A DNA stretch of 46,792 nucleotides from Fimenecus sp045543095. GTDB lineage: Bacteria; Bacillota; Clostridia; Oscillospirales; Acutalibacteraceae. Numbering within the stretch: position 1 is the first letter of the stretch; the number at the start of each line of letters is the position of its first letter. The notes beneath the pieces are model-generated. The model did no database searches, was not told the DNA's origin, and saw only the letters and a list, made by a program, of their open reading frames with translations. The translations under genes and the position numbers were made by a program. This document shows positions 31,240 through 39,680 of the stretch, piece after piece. The stretch is from contig JAZQMC010000030.1 of the NCBI GenBank assembly GCA_045543095.1, positions 1-46,792 of the forward strand. Reading direction: 5' to 3'.

Positions 31240-31869
31240 TTATGCTTTCTTTTTGAATTTGTCGGCTAAATCAAATTCGGCGAATTTTGTGTTTTCTGTC
31301 TTTTTCATAATTGCTTTCATAATGAGATAACCCATAATACCTGCGAATACGCCGACGAAAACGCCACCAATAACATCTGTTACATAGTGTACCATAAGGT
31401 AAATTCTTGAAAGACCTACCAAAGCAGAGAATACGGGGAAAATCCAAGCAATTTTCTTGTTTTTCATTACAAGGAAAATAGCAACGCCCAATTCAAAAGC
31501 AGCGGTTGTGTGACCTGATGGGAATGATTTTTCGCTTTCAATGTGATTGCCGGCAAATTCATGCCAACTCATAAACACCGGATTGTCTGCATAGTAGATA
31601 TATGGACGAGGACGGTCAAACAAAGGCTTCATAATAAGGTTTGTGCAAAGTGTTCCCACTAAAACTGCAAAAAGTACCGCCATACCGAATTTGCGTGTCT
31701 TTTTAAAGGGAATTAAAAGAGCACCGACAACTGCCATTGGAGTCACAAAAGACCCGCCACCGAAAAATGTTATAAATTCTGCAACAATATTCATTGCAGC
31801 ACTATGAATTTGCTCACCGAAAAAGGTGAATACGCTCATATCAAATGAGTCAAAAATTGAAAAATCCAT
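31240..31869 (-). CDS. PAP2-superfamily phosphatase
   Basis: A 209-aa integral membrane protein with about five or six hydrophobic segments. The three phosphatase motifs are present: KPLFDRPRP, KSFPSGHTTA and SRIYLMVHYVTD, with catalytic His in the last. Likely an undecaprenyl-pyrophosphate or lipid phosphate phosphatase working at the membrane. ATG 31869 is chosen since GGAG lies 7 nt upstream; the longer TTG frame starts inside the ribosome site region. Its neighbour PBP fits a cell-wall role. Confidence 0.92.
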   Translation of the reverse strand: MDFSIFDSFDMSVFTFFGEQIHSAAMNIVAEFITFFGGGSFVTPMAVVGALLIPFKKTRKFGMAVLFAVLVGTLCTNLIMKPLFDRPRPYIYYADNPVFMSWHEFAGNHIESEKSFPSGHTTAAFELGVAIFLVMKNKKIAWIFPVFSALVGLSRIYLMVHYVTDVIGGVFVGVFAGIMGYLIMKAIMKKTENTKFAEFDLADKFKKKA

Positions 31870-31947
31870 ATCCAATCTCCTTTATATTTTTATGCCAATA
31901 TTTTACACCAATTATATACTTTTTTCAACCCTTGCGAAACTATATAA

Positions 31948-31976
31948 TTGATTTTATCATAAAAAAGACTTATAAT
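31948..31976 (+). promoter_or_regulatory. Promoter of the MFS transporter at 32009
   Basis: TTGATT (31948-31953), 17-nt spacer, TATAAT (31971-31976). Confidence 0.8.
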
Positions 31977-32008
31977 AAAATTATCGTATATATCAATGGG
32001 GTGAATAT

Positions 32009-33640
32009 ATGGATAAAATCAGAAACTTTTTAAGCACAATTAAATCGAATTGGAAAACCGCACCTGATGGTAGCTATGTGCCATATAAGGAAATTGTTGC
32101 ATATTCCGTTGGTGGTGCAGGTGTTTACTTTATAACTGCCATAGTGGGTATGATTGGCCTTAGTGCAGGCAGTATGATTGTGGGTGCCTCTATTGGCATC
32201 AAAATTATAGATATGCAGACGATGAATGTTATAATATCACTCATTATGCTTCTTATGGCACCTACACGAGCAATGCTTTTTGATAACACAAAGAGTAAAA
32301 TGGGTAAGTTCAGACCATATATATTAACGCTTGGACTTCCGACTGCAATTATAGGTACAGTTTTTGTGTATCTTCCTTATGAAACAATGGAATATAAAGA
32401 GAAAATTGTTGCAGTTTTTGTGTGCTACACATTACTTCAATTTTTCTCACCATTTTACAGCTCGGCATATTCAGGACTTGTTCAGGTTATGTCGGCAAAC
32501 TCAAAGGAACGTTCGTGGATAATCGAAATAAGTTCAATTATCTATTCCTTTGCACCAACGGTTATAAATCCCGTTATGCCACTTATAGGCGACCTTGATA
32601 ATATTAAAACCTATCGTATCGGTTTCCCTATTTTCTGCACAATAGGTGTAATTGTAAGTATGCTCTGTGTTTTCGGCACAAAGGAAAGAGTTATTGTGCC
32701 AAAACAATATGTCCAGAAAATGAATTTCTTTGAGGGACTTAAAAAGGTTTCACACAATAAGTATTTCTGGATTATCAACATTTCCCAGTGGGTTGCATTC
32801 TTAAATCAGGGATATGCTAATATCTTTCAATGGATTTTCTATTACGGAATGAATAACTCGGCAATATATTCAATAATGACCGTCATAAAAGGTGAAGCAT
32901 ACACACCCGGTATGATTGCAGCAGCACCACTTACCAATAAACTCGGTAAAAAGAGAATTTGTATTCTTTCTCTTTCAATTCAGGTTGTCTGCCTGTGTCT
33001 TATGATGTTTTTATATAAAAACTACATTCTCTTATTCATCTGCATTTTCATAAAAGAAATGGTCGGTGCTGTTTCAATTATCTATCTTCCTGCTATGAAA
33101 GCAGATATGATGGACTATCAGCAGTATAAAACAGGGGACAGACTTGAGGGCTTTATTGAACAGGGTGGTATTTTAATAGGCAGTATCTTGGGACTTGCCA
33201 CGGGTTATTTTATGCCACTTGTTTTCAGAACTTACGGTCTTACAAATAACTATGAAGATTTGTATAACGAAGCATTCAGAACACCCCTTGTGCGAGTTGC
33301 AATTATCTGTGCAATTTTCGGCACAATCCTTTCGATAATACCATTCCTTTTCTACGATTTAAGTGAGGAAAAGCGAAAGAATATGATTTCTGCCCTTAAA
33401 ATCCGTGCATTGTTTTCCGACTTTGAACACGAGGATTTTGACGAAAGCAATTTGAATGACCTTGAATTAGTTTATGAAGCAGAAAAAATGCTGAATGAAT
33501 ACAAGGACTACCAAACAAAACAAGAAAAAGAAAAATACCTCGGTGCAAAAATTCTTTGTGACGAGGTAGAAAAACTAAAAGCCGAAAATTCTGAAAGATG
33601 GAACAGACTTGAAGCACATTACCAATCAATTAAAGCATAA
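32009..33640 (+). CDS. MFS transporter, GPH-like, first paralogue
   Basis: A 543-aa MFS protein with about 12 hydrophobic segments. Features of the glycoside-pentoside-hexuronide (GPH) branch: DNTKSKMGKFRPYIL (the conserved cytoplasmic loop 2-3 motif) and KADMMDYQQYKTGDRLEGF near segment 10. The N terminus begins with a soluble segment (TAPDGSYVPYKEI) and the C-terminal 80 residues form an acidic, coiled-coil-prone tail. Predicted sugar or glycoside:cation symporter; the substrate cannot be read from sequence. GGGGTG precedes the ATG. Convergent with a related transporter unit. Confidence 0.85.
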   Translation: MDKIRNFLSTIKSNWKTAPDGSYVPYKEIVAYSVGGAGVYFITAIVGMIGLSAGSMIVGASIGIKIIDMQTMNVIISLIMLLMAPTRAMLFDNTKSKMGKFRPYILTLGLPTAIIGTVFVYLPYETMEYKEKIVAVFVCYTLLQFFSPFYSSAYSGLVQVMSANSKERSWIIEISSIIYSFAPTVINPVMPLIGDLDNIKTYRIGFPIFCTIGVIVSMLCVFGTKERVIVPKQYVQKMNFFEGLKKVSHNKYFWIINISQWVAFLNQGYANIFQWIFYYGMNNSAIYSIMTVIKGEAYTPGMIAAAPLTNKLGKKRICILSLSIQVVCLCLMMFLYKNYILLFICIFIKEMVGAVSIIYLPAMKADMMDYQQYKTGDRLEGFIEQGGILIGSILGLATGYFMPLVFRTYGLTNNYEDLYNEAFRTPLVRVAIICAIFGTILSIIPFLFYDLSEEKRKNMISALKIRALFSDFEHEDFDESNLNDLELVYEAEKMLNEYKDYQTKQEKEKYLGAKILCDEVEKLKAENSERWNRLEAHYQSIKA

Positions 33641-33646
33641 AAAAAG

Positions 33647-33668
33647 AGCAGTCGCAAGACTGCTTTTT
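33647..33668. terminator. Bidirectional terminator between convergent transporter units
   Basis: AGCAGTC-gcaa-GACTGCT with A run and T run on the two sides. Confidence 0.9.
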
Positions 33669-33673
33669 TTTAT

Positions 33674-34528
33674 TTATTTTGCCCAGTTAATCTTCAAATC
33701 CTTGATTGCAAGTCCGTTTTGTGTGGGATACCACTTGTCACCAAGGGTTATGTCGCTTTCTTTTGCATCAACATTGATTGTCAAAAGACTTGTGCAGTTG
33801 TAGAATGCATAAGTATCAATCTGTTTAATTGTACTTGGAATATTGATTTCTGAAAGTGCGGAACAGAAACCAAAAGCATCTTTGCCGATTACTTCAACAT
33901 TCTTTGAAAGAGTAAGGTCTTTAAGTGAACTGCAACGGAAGAATGCTTTTTCCTCTATATTTTTTACACTGTCAGGAATATGGACTTTTGTGATTTTACC
34001 GCATTTGTAAAAAGCCTTTGTTCGAATGGTTTCTACACCGTCCGGAATTGTATATTCTGAAAACTGAATATCGTTTCCGTTGTCATCTTTTACATTCTGC
34101 AAATCTTTAGCAAGAGGGTAGAAAAGCAGAGTTTTCATATCTTTTGTGAAGAGAACACCATCAACATCGCAGAAATATTCGTTGTTTTTGTCAACAGTAA
34201 ACTTTGTAACCTGCTGATTATTTTCAAATGCCCATAAACCTATTTCCTTAACATTTTTGCCAATCTGAATTTCAGTTACATATTCAAGGTTAACAACTGC
34301 AAAATCAGCAATTTTTGTTACGGGGACACCTTCATATTCATCGGGAATAACTATTTTTGTAATATTTATTTTGTTTGGCACAATATTTACTGTTGCCTCG
34401 CCATTTTCAATGGTATATTCAATATCGTCACTCTCGATACCTAAAAAGGTAGATGCAACACTACAACCTGAAAACAATAAGCAGATGCAAATAAGAAGTG
34501 CCGAAATTTTAACAATTTTTTTCTTCAT
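33674..34528 (-). CDS. Leucine-rich repeat (BspA-type) lipoprotein
   Basis: A 284-aa lipoprotein. Lipobox LFSGC at residues 18-22 predicts lipid anchoring outside the membrane. After a short domain (YTIENGEATVNIVPNKINIT) come LRR_5 repeats with VTKIADFAV, VKEIGLWAFENN, VETIRTKAFYKCG and VKNIEEKAFFRCSS type units and terminal FYNCTSLLTINVDA. These repeats mediate protein or glycan binding in host-associated bacteria. The start is 1 nt after the MFS stop, so it is cotranscribed with the upstream transporter on this strand, an unusual pairing suggesting a substrate-capture role, which is inference. Confidence 0.88.
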   Translation of the reverse strand: MKKKIVKISALLICICLLFSGCSVASTFLGIESDDIEYTIENGEATVNIVPNKINITKIVIPDEYEGVPVTKIADFAVVNLEYVTEIQIGKNVKEIGLWAFENNQQVTKFTVDKNNEYFCDVDGVLFTKDMKTLLFYPLAKDLQNVKDDNGNDIQFSEYTIPDGVETIRTKAFYKCGKITKVHIPDSVKNIEEKAFFRCSSLKDLTLSKNVEVIGKDAFGFCSALSEINIPSTIKQIDTYAFYNCTSLLTINVDAKESDITLGDKWYPTQNGLAIKDLKINWAK

Positions 34529-34529
34529 A

Positions 34530-36200
34530 TTAAACTACCTCGCTTTCAGATTCTTCATTTTCAATGGCACGGAGTCTTTCTTGTAACTCTTGGACACACA
34601 TATCATGTTTTTCTTTTGTGAGGTCATAGAACAAGAAAGGAATTGTCATAAGAATTGTGCTGATGATTGTTGCCCATGTGTAAAGGCTAAATACCTGGTT
34701 GAGAATTGTCTGGTCGAAAAGCACGTCCCAGTCAGAAGTAAAGCCCATTTTTGCTAAAAGACCGGGAATAATAAATCCGAGAACCACGTTGATTGGGTTC
34801 AAGAACCAGCTGAATACACCTGCCATAGAGTCAGCACGTTCGCCGTATTTCCATTGGTGATAGTCCTGAATGTCAGCACCAAGACCAATATTGATACCGT
34901 CAACAACAGGTTGGAATGTGTTACGAAGGAACATAGCAGCCATAAACACATAAGGGTTTTCAATTCTTACAGCAAACAGCATAAGGAAAACCGTAAGAAG
35001 TGAAATGCCTCTGAATGCAATAAGAATATTTCTCTTTTGGAATTTCTTTGTAAGAATAGGACAAAGGATATTACCAAATGTCATACCCACAACAACAAAA
35101 CTTGCTGCAAAACCATAAAGTGCTTCCATTCTAAGGGAGTAAATGAACCAGAATTGAAGAAGACCGCCAACTAATCCTGACCATTGTCCTAAAATGGTTG
35201 AGATGTTTGTAATCCATAAATATTTGTTCTTAAGAACGTTTTTAGCACCGTTAAAAAAGGTAACCTTCTTGCGTTTTTCACCTGATGCTTCAATAACACG
35301 CTCTTTACAGTAAATACCTGCCATTGAAACAAAAACACCGATAAAGCCGAAAATAGGAACAAAGATTTTATAAGTGTCAATGTTAAGGTATCCGCCTGTT
35401 GACTGAATAAGTATGGGGAAAAACATGTTGATAATTGACGGGAAAAAGCCTGTGATGATAGGAACGATTGAGTGAAGTCTTTGTCTTTCCTGTGAGTTAG
35501 GTGTCATAAATGTAACAAGACCGTTGACGCCTACATAAGCATTATAGAAATAGTTCATCAAGATAAAAGCACCATGAAGAATAATAAGCTTATATACACT
35601 TGGAAGATTTTGAATGGGCAGGAACGGAATTATTGACATAATTATTGCCGCAGGGATACCGCAAAGAAGAATAAAGGGTTTAAGTCTTCCGTATTTTGCA
35701 CAGAATTTTTTACGGATTCCCCATGTTATGTAGTTTGTTATACCGCTTAAGAAAAGAATGTTAGCAACAATTTGAGGAGTACCCAACATAAAGTCAAGTG
35801 CATCCATAGGTATGAAATAACACAACAAGCCTATAACCGTTTCACCCGAATAACAGATATGAGCAAATCTTCTCATTTTTGGAGAAAGCTCACCATGGTT
35901 TTCATAAATAAGAATGCTTATAGGGTTCATAAACATAAATATATAGCCAATTATTGTGCTTATAAGGTTAACGAGCTGGAACTGTATATTGCTGAGTCCC
36001 ATAATTGAACCGCAGAAATATGATGCCGAGAAAGATAACATTCCCGATGCAGTTAAGAAAATGTAAGAACCTGCCTGCGTTGCAGTATATGCACAGAATT
36101 CTTTTAAAGAAACAAATTCACCCTCGTTAGGTGTGTTCCAATGTTCTTTAACATAAGACGGCAAGCCTTTTACCGTGCTTATGATTTCAGCTTTTGTCAT
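34530..36200 (-). CDS. MFS transporter, GPH-like, second paralogue
   Basis: A 556-aa protein related to the convergent transporter: similar length, soluble N-terminal lead (TPNEGEFVSLKEFCAYT), and the segment-10 motif GADIQDYHQWKYGERADSM matches KADMMDYQQYKTGDRLEGF of the other. About 12 hydrophobic segments; ends in an acidic tail. Predicted sugar-type symporter. AAAGGGATGG precedes the ATG. First gene of an operon with the LRR lipoprotein. Confidence 0.85.
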   Translation of the reverse strand: MTKAEIISTVKGLPSYVKEHWNTPNEGEFVSLKEFCAYTATQAGSYIFLTASGMLSFSASYFCGSIMGLSNIQFQLVNLISTIIGYIFMFMNPISILIYENHGELSPKMRRFAHICYSGETVIGLLCYFIPMDALDFMLGTPQIVANILFLSGITNYITWGIRKKFCAKYGRLKPFILLCGIPAAIIMSIIPFLPIQNLPSVYKLIILHGAFILMNYFYNAYVGVNGLVTFMTPNSQERQRLHSIVPIITGFFPSIINMFFPILIQSTGGYLNIDTYKIFVPIFGFIGVFVSMAGIYCKERVIEASGEKRKKVTFFNGAKNVLKNKYLWITNISTILGQWSGLVGGLLQFWFIYSLRMEALYGFAASFVVVGMTFGNILCPILTKKFQKRNILIAFRGISLLTVFLMLFAVRIENPYVFMAAMFLRNTFQPVVDGINIGLGADIQDYHQWKYGERADSMAGVFSWFLNPINVVLGFIIPGLLAKMGFTSDWDVLFDQTILNQVFSLYTWATIISTILMTIPFLFYDLTKEKHDMCVQELQERLRAIENEESESEVV

Positions 36201-36360
36201 TAAACCATCCCTTTCTGAAACGATACAGAAATTATACTATAAAATAACTGTAAAATAAAGTGAGTAAATGAAAAAATCTCTTTTTCGTCAAAGTGATTAT
36301 GTAAAGGGAGGTTTGTTTGTCACAAATGACGAATATTATTGTTCGGTAGTGCTTGTTCTA

Positions 36361-36390
36361 TTGACACAAACTGACTTTTCAATGTATAAT
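36361..36390 (+). promoter_or_regulatory. Promoter of the glycerophosphotransferase gene at 36421
   Basis: TTGACA (36361-36366), 18-nt spacer, TATAAT (36385-36390). For the divergent MFS gene only a -10 (36231-36236) is visible in this 220-nt region. Confidence 0.82.
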
Positions 36391-36420
36391 CTTTTCATAA
36401 GAAAAAAGAGAGGTTAGTTT

Positions 36421-37749
36421 ATGGGAACAGTTTACAGTAAAGAGAATATGGAACTTCTTTTAAACCCTGCACCACCAAAAAAGAATCCTATAAAAGAAGT
36501 TGCAAAATTTTTCTATAATATGGTTATTGAAATCAGCAAAAAGGTTACAATAATCAGAATACTTTTGCGTAAATTCAATCAGGTTCGTCGCACAGGCAGA
36601 TATAATAAAATCCGAGATAGTATTGCGACCGACGAAAAAACAATTCTCTTTTCGACCTTTGACGGCAGAAATTACAGCGACAGCCCCAAAGCGATTTATC
36701 TTCGTATGCTTTCGGACCCCAAGTATAAGGATTATAAGCTTGTATGGGTATTCCGCGAGCCTGAAAATCATATTGAAATGCTCGAAAATCCCAATACATA
36801 TATCGTTAAAACAAATACCGTGGGTTTTGAAGAAATGTGTGCAACCGCAAAATATTGGTTTTTCAATTATCGTGTTGCCGACCATATTTATCCTAAAGAC
36901 GACCAAGTTTATGTTGAACTCTGGCACGGCACACCTCTCAAACGCTTGGGTTATGATATTGAGGTCAGCGATAACGCAATGAATTCAAAGGCTGAAATTC
37001 GCGACAAATACCGCGTTGATGCTGAAAAGTTTAAATATATTTTAGCCCCCTCACAGTTTGCAGCAGATTGCTTTGAGTCTGCTTGGAATTTAAAGGAATT
37101 CGGTAAAACTGACACAATGCTTATTGCGGGTTATCCCCGAAACGATTTTCTTATAAACTACACAGAAGAACAAGCAAAAAAAATCAAGCAAGACCTTAAT
37201 TTGCCAAGCGATAAAAAAATTATCCTTTATGCACCTACTTGGCGAGATAATCAGCATAAGGCGGGTGTGGGTTACACCTATAAATTGGGCGTTGATTTCG
37301 ATTATCTTCGCGAGAAATTAGAAGATGATTACATAATACTTTTCCGTGCTCATTATCTTGTTGCAAGTCAGTTTGATTTTGCAAAATATGAGGGATTTGT
37401 TTATAACGCATCAACAGTCAATGATATTAACGATTTGTATGTGATTTCAGATTTGCTCATTACCGACTATTCGAGTGTTTTCTTTGACTTTGCAAACTTA
37501 AACAGACCAATACTTTTCTATATGTACGATTTAGCCGACTACGGCAATGAAATCCGCGGATTTTATATCGACCTTAAAGAATTACCGGGTAATATTGTTG
37601 AAAAGCAAGAAGATTTAGTGGCAGAAATCAAGGCAGTTAAATATGATACCGAATATTACAAAGAAAAATATAAGGATTTTCATAATAAATTTAATCCTCT
37701 AGACGACGGTAAAGCCGCTGACAGAGTGCTCGAAGCAGTAATAAAATAA
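36421..37749 (+). CDS. CDP-glycerol glycerophosphotransferase family protein (teichoic-acid polymerase type)
   Basis: A 442-aa peripheral GT-B enzyme. Motifs of the TagB/TagF family: VELWHGTPLKRLG, ILYAPTWRDN, FRAHY and ITDYSSVFFDFANL. It would transfer glycerol phosphate (or a related alditol phosphate) from its CDP form onto a wall or membrane glycan at the inner membrane face. GAGAGGTT precedes the ATG. tagD and a second family member lie convergent across a terminator and hairpin array, making this a surface-polymer locus. Confidence 0.9.
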   Translation: MGTVYSKENMELLLNPAPPKKNPIKEVAKFFYNMVIEISKKVTIIRILLRKFNQVRRTGRYNKIRDSIATDEKTILFSTFDGRNYSDSPKAIYLRMLSDPKYKDYKLVWVFREPENHIEMLENPNTYIVKTNTVGFEEMCATAKYWFFNYRVADHIYPKDDQVYVELWHGTPLKRLGYDIEVSDNAMNSKAEIRDKYRVDAEKFKYILAPSQFAADCFESAWNLKEFGKTDTMLIAGYPRNDFLINYTEEQAKKIKQDLNLPSDKKIILYAPTWRDNQHKAGVGYTYKLGVDFDYLREKLEDDYIILFRAHYLVASQFDFAKYEGFVYNASTVNDINDLYVISDLLITDYSSVFFDFANLNRPILFYMYDLADYGNEIRGFYIDLKELPGNIVEKQEDLVAEIKAVKYDTEYYKEKYKDFHNKFNPLDDGKAADRVLEAVIK

Positions 37750-37753
37750 ATAA

Positions 37754-37784
37754 AAAAGAGATGTTCTGCGAACATCCCTTTTTT
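37754..37784 (+). terminator. Terminator of the 36421 gene
   Basis: GATGTTC-tgc-GAACATC core (37760-37776) extended with A and T flanks, ending in TTTTTT. Confidence 0.85.
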
Positions 37785-37794
37785 GCTAAACAAC

Positions 37795-37935
37795 AATTTT
37801 CAATAGTTGCTAAATTATTTCGCTTTGCTCAATAGCTAAATTGCAAGCCAACGCTTGCAGCTAATTTAAAAACAATCAGCTCCCGTAGGGAATTTAGCTT
37901 ACGAAGTAAATTTAGCTCGCCGTAAGGCGAATTTA
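37795..37935. repeat. Gene-less hairpin array with AATTTAGCT spacer
   Basis: Short hairpins with unrelated stems joined by the word AATTTAGCT or its complement AGCTAAATT: GCAAGC-caac-GCTTGC (37842-37857), CCC-gta-GGG (37882-37890), TAC-gaa-GTA (37900-37908), CGCC-gtaa-GGCG (37918-37929), plus less regular units to the left. Same architecture as the arrays around the four-helix-bundle gene but with a different spacer word and no gene inside. Confidence 0.8.
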
Positions 37936-37971
37936 ATAAAGCCCCTTTTCGAACAGAAAAGGAGCTTTATT
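37935..37971 (-). terminator. Terminator of the tagD transcription unit
   Basis: A 15-bp stem on the minus strand (37957-37971 with 37935-37949, one G-U pair), loop 7 nt, then ATTAAATT. T run is weak. Confidence 0.6.
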
Positions 37972-37977
37972 TAGCTT

Positions 37978-38412
37978 TTATTTTGTATTTGGTACTTGGT
38001 CAACGCCGTTTACAGGCTCCTGAAGGCCAAGGTCATTTTTAATCTGAGATGTTGAAATGCCGGGTGTTCTTTCAAGGTAAGCAATTTCGCAATACTCTTT
38101 AAGATAATCAAATTTATCACTGCCTGCCCAGTCGTCGCCCATAACAACAACGTCGATTTTGTAATCCTTAACGTCTTGAAGCTTCTGTTCCCATTCGTTT
38201 TCGGGGATTACAAGGTCAACATAGCGGATAGCCTCAAGCATCTTTTTTCTTGTTTCATAGCTGTGATATGCCTTTTTGCCCTTGATTGCGTTGAATTCGT
38301 CAGTTGAAAGTGCAACAACAAGGTAATCACCCAATTCCTTTGCACGCTTGAGAATTCTGATGTGACCATAGTGTAAAAGATCAAATGTACCGTAGGTTAA
38401 TATCCTTTTCAT
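37978..38412 (-). CDS. tagD: Glycerol-3-phosphate cytidylyltransferase
   Basis: A 144-aa cytidylyltransferase. TYGTFDLLHYGHIRILKRAK contains the HxGH motif, and RTPGISTSQIKNDL matches the RTxGISTT motif. It makes CDP-glycerol from CTP and glycerol-3-phosphate, the donor for the two glycerophosphotransferase-family proteins in this region. It starts 13 nt after the upstream transferase stop, in the same transcript. The usual length is about 130 aa; a short Pro/Val-rich C-terminal tail extends it. Confidence 0.94.
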   Translation of the reverse strand: MKRILTYGTFDLLHYGHIRILKRAKELGDYLVVALSTDEFNAIKGKKAYHSYETRKKMLEAIRYVDLVIPENEWEQKLQDVKDYKIDVVVMGDDWAGSDKFDYLKEYCEIAYLERTPGISTSQIKNDLGLQEPVNGVDQVPNTK

Positions 38413-38425
38413 TTTTCATACTCCT

Positions 38426-39523
38426 TTAAATCAACTTACAAATGAAATCTGCAAGAGAATTAGTATTATTATTACCGCGGTTTTCCACAAAGGTGCGTGA
38501 AAATCCGTCAAGCTTTTCTAAATCATATTCGCCACTTTTTATTGTATCAAGAAGCTCGCTTGCGTCATAAAAACAAGTTTCGGGCAAAATTAGTGGCATA
38601 TCGGTGTTTAAGCCCTGCTCATTTTTATAGGCTTCATAGTCGGGAATAAAAAACCATAAGGGCTTATTTAAAAGTGATGCCTCAAATGCACAAGCAGAGT
38701 AATCTGTGATGATTTCATCAGCTAATTTCATAAGGTCATAAGTGCTGAAATCACCATTAAAGCCGTAAAGTCCGTTCGCCTCGCTTAATGGGTGAGCAGA
38801 AATCACAAGACCGACTTCGTCATCATTTTCAAAAGTCTTATAAAGACTTTCAATGATTTTTTCATCATCGTTTCTGAATGTGGGCAGATATACAACAATC
38901 TTTTTGTCTGCGTATTCGGGATTTAATTTTATAAACTCATCACGACGTGATGTACCATCAAGAATTACATCGGCACGTGGGAGGTTGGCGATGTGGATTT
39001 TGTCTTCACTGCAACCAAAAGCTTCACAGTAGTATTCAGCGGTTTTCTTTGACGGTGCAATAACATAATCATAGTTTTTGTGCATACAAAGAGCCTTTGA
39101 AATGCCACTATCTCTACCTTGTGCTTTGCCCACGGATTGTAAACTGAATTTTTTTACCGCACCCAAAGCGTGCCAGATTTGAACAATCTTTAAATCTTTT
39201 TTATGGTTAAGACAGGAGAGGGGAATTGAATAAGTGTCACAAATTGCAACCTTTGAACTTGCAATTTCCCACATATCGCCGAAAATACTGAAAATATAAG
39301 AAATCGACAATGCACTTTCATCTTTTAAGCGACGAAGCCTGAAAATCTGCTTTGTGTCGGGCGAAATACGGGCAATCTCACTTGACAGCATTTCCATATC
39401 CTGCGACTTTTTGTCAGATTGTCGGGATAACCATACTATTTTATTTTGAGTTTTTCGCAACTTCATAGGTGCATAGAGAATTCTGATAGCCAGAACGAAC
39501 ACCTTAACAATAAATAATTTCAC
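38426..39523 (-). CDS. CDP-glycerol glycerophosphotransferase family protein (TagB-like)
   Basis: A 365-aa GT-B family member (to GTG 39523). Motifs are VQIWHALGAVKKF, VVYLPTFRND, ISAHPLSE and ITDYSACAFEASLL, the TagB/TagF family pattern in a shorter form. An N-terminal hydrophobic segment (KLFIVKVFVLAIRILYAPMK) would hold it at the membrane. Upstream reading-frame extension to TTG 39580 is rejected because that TTGACA is the promoter -35. GTG 39523 follows GGTGA at 5 nt; GTG 39532 is an alternative. Operon with tagD. Confidence 0.85.
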   Translation of the reverse strand: MKLFIVKVFVLAIRILYAPMKLRKTQNKIVWLSRQSDKKSQDMEMLSSEIARISPDTKQIFRLRRLKDESALSISYIFSIFGDMWEIASSKVAICDTYSIPLSCLNHKKDLKIVQIWHALGAVKKFSLQSVGKAQGRDSGISKALCMHKNYDYVIAPSKKTAEYYCEAFGCSEDKIHIANLPRADVILDGTSRRDEFIKLNPEYADKKIVVYLPTFRNDDEKIIESLYKTFENDDEVGLVISAHPLSEANGLYGFNGDFSTYDLMKLADEIITDYSACAFEASLLNKPLWFFIPDYEAYKNEQGLNTDMPLILPETCFYDASELLDTIKSGEYDLEKLDGFSRTFVENRGNNNTNSLADFICKLI

Positions 39524-39551
39524 AAAAGTCACCGACCCATATATTACCTTT

Positions 39552-39580
39552 ATTTTATTCCAAAGCCCTATATTTGTCAA
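39552..39580 (-). promoter_or_regulatory. Promoter of the transferase-tagD operon
   Basis: Minus-strand TTGACA (39575-39580), 17-nt spacer, TAAAAT (39552-39557), placing transcription start near 39545. Confidence 0.82.
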
Positions 39581-39621
39581 GTAAACAAATAAAAAGGCAG
39601 ATTATTCCTTGTATAGCTTAA

Positions 39622-39650
39622 TTGACTTTTACTGTCGAATAATGTATTAT
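39622..39650 (+). promoter_or_regulatory. Promoter of the cohesin-domain gene
   Basis: TTGACT (39622-39627), 17-nt spacer, TATTAT (39645-39650), 31 nt before the ATG. Confidence 0.82.
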
Positions 39651-39680
39651 TATATATATACTTCATATATGGGTGATGAA

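Noticed and set aside
39524..39580. N-terminal extension of the TagB-like protein to TTG 39580
   Set aside because: The TTG is the -35 box of a consensus promoter whose start point lies inside the extension.
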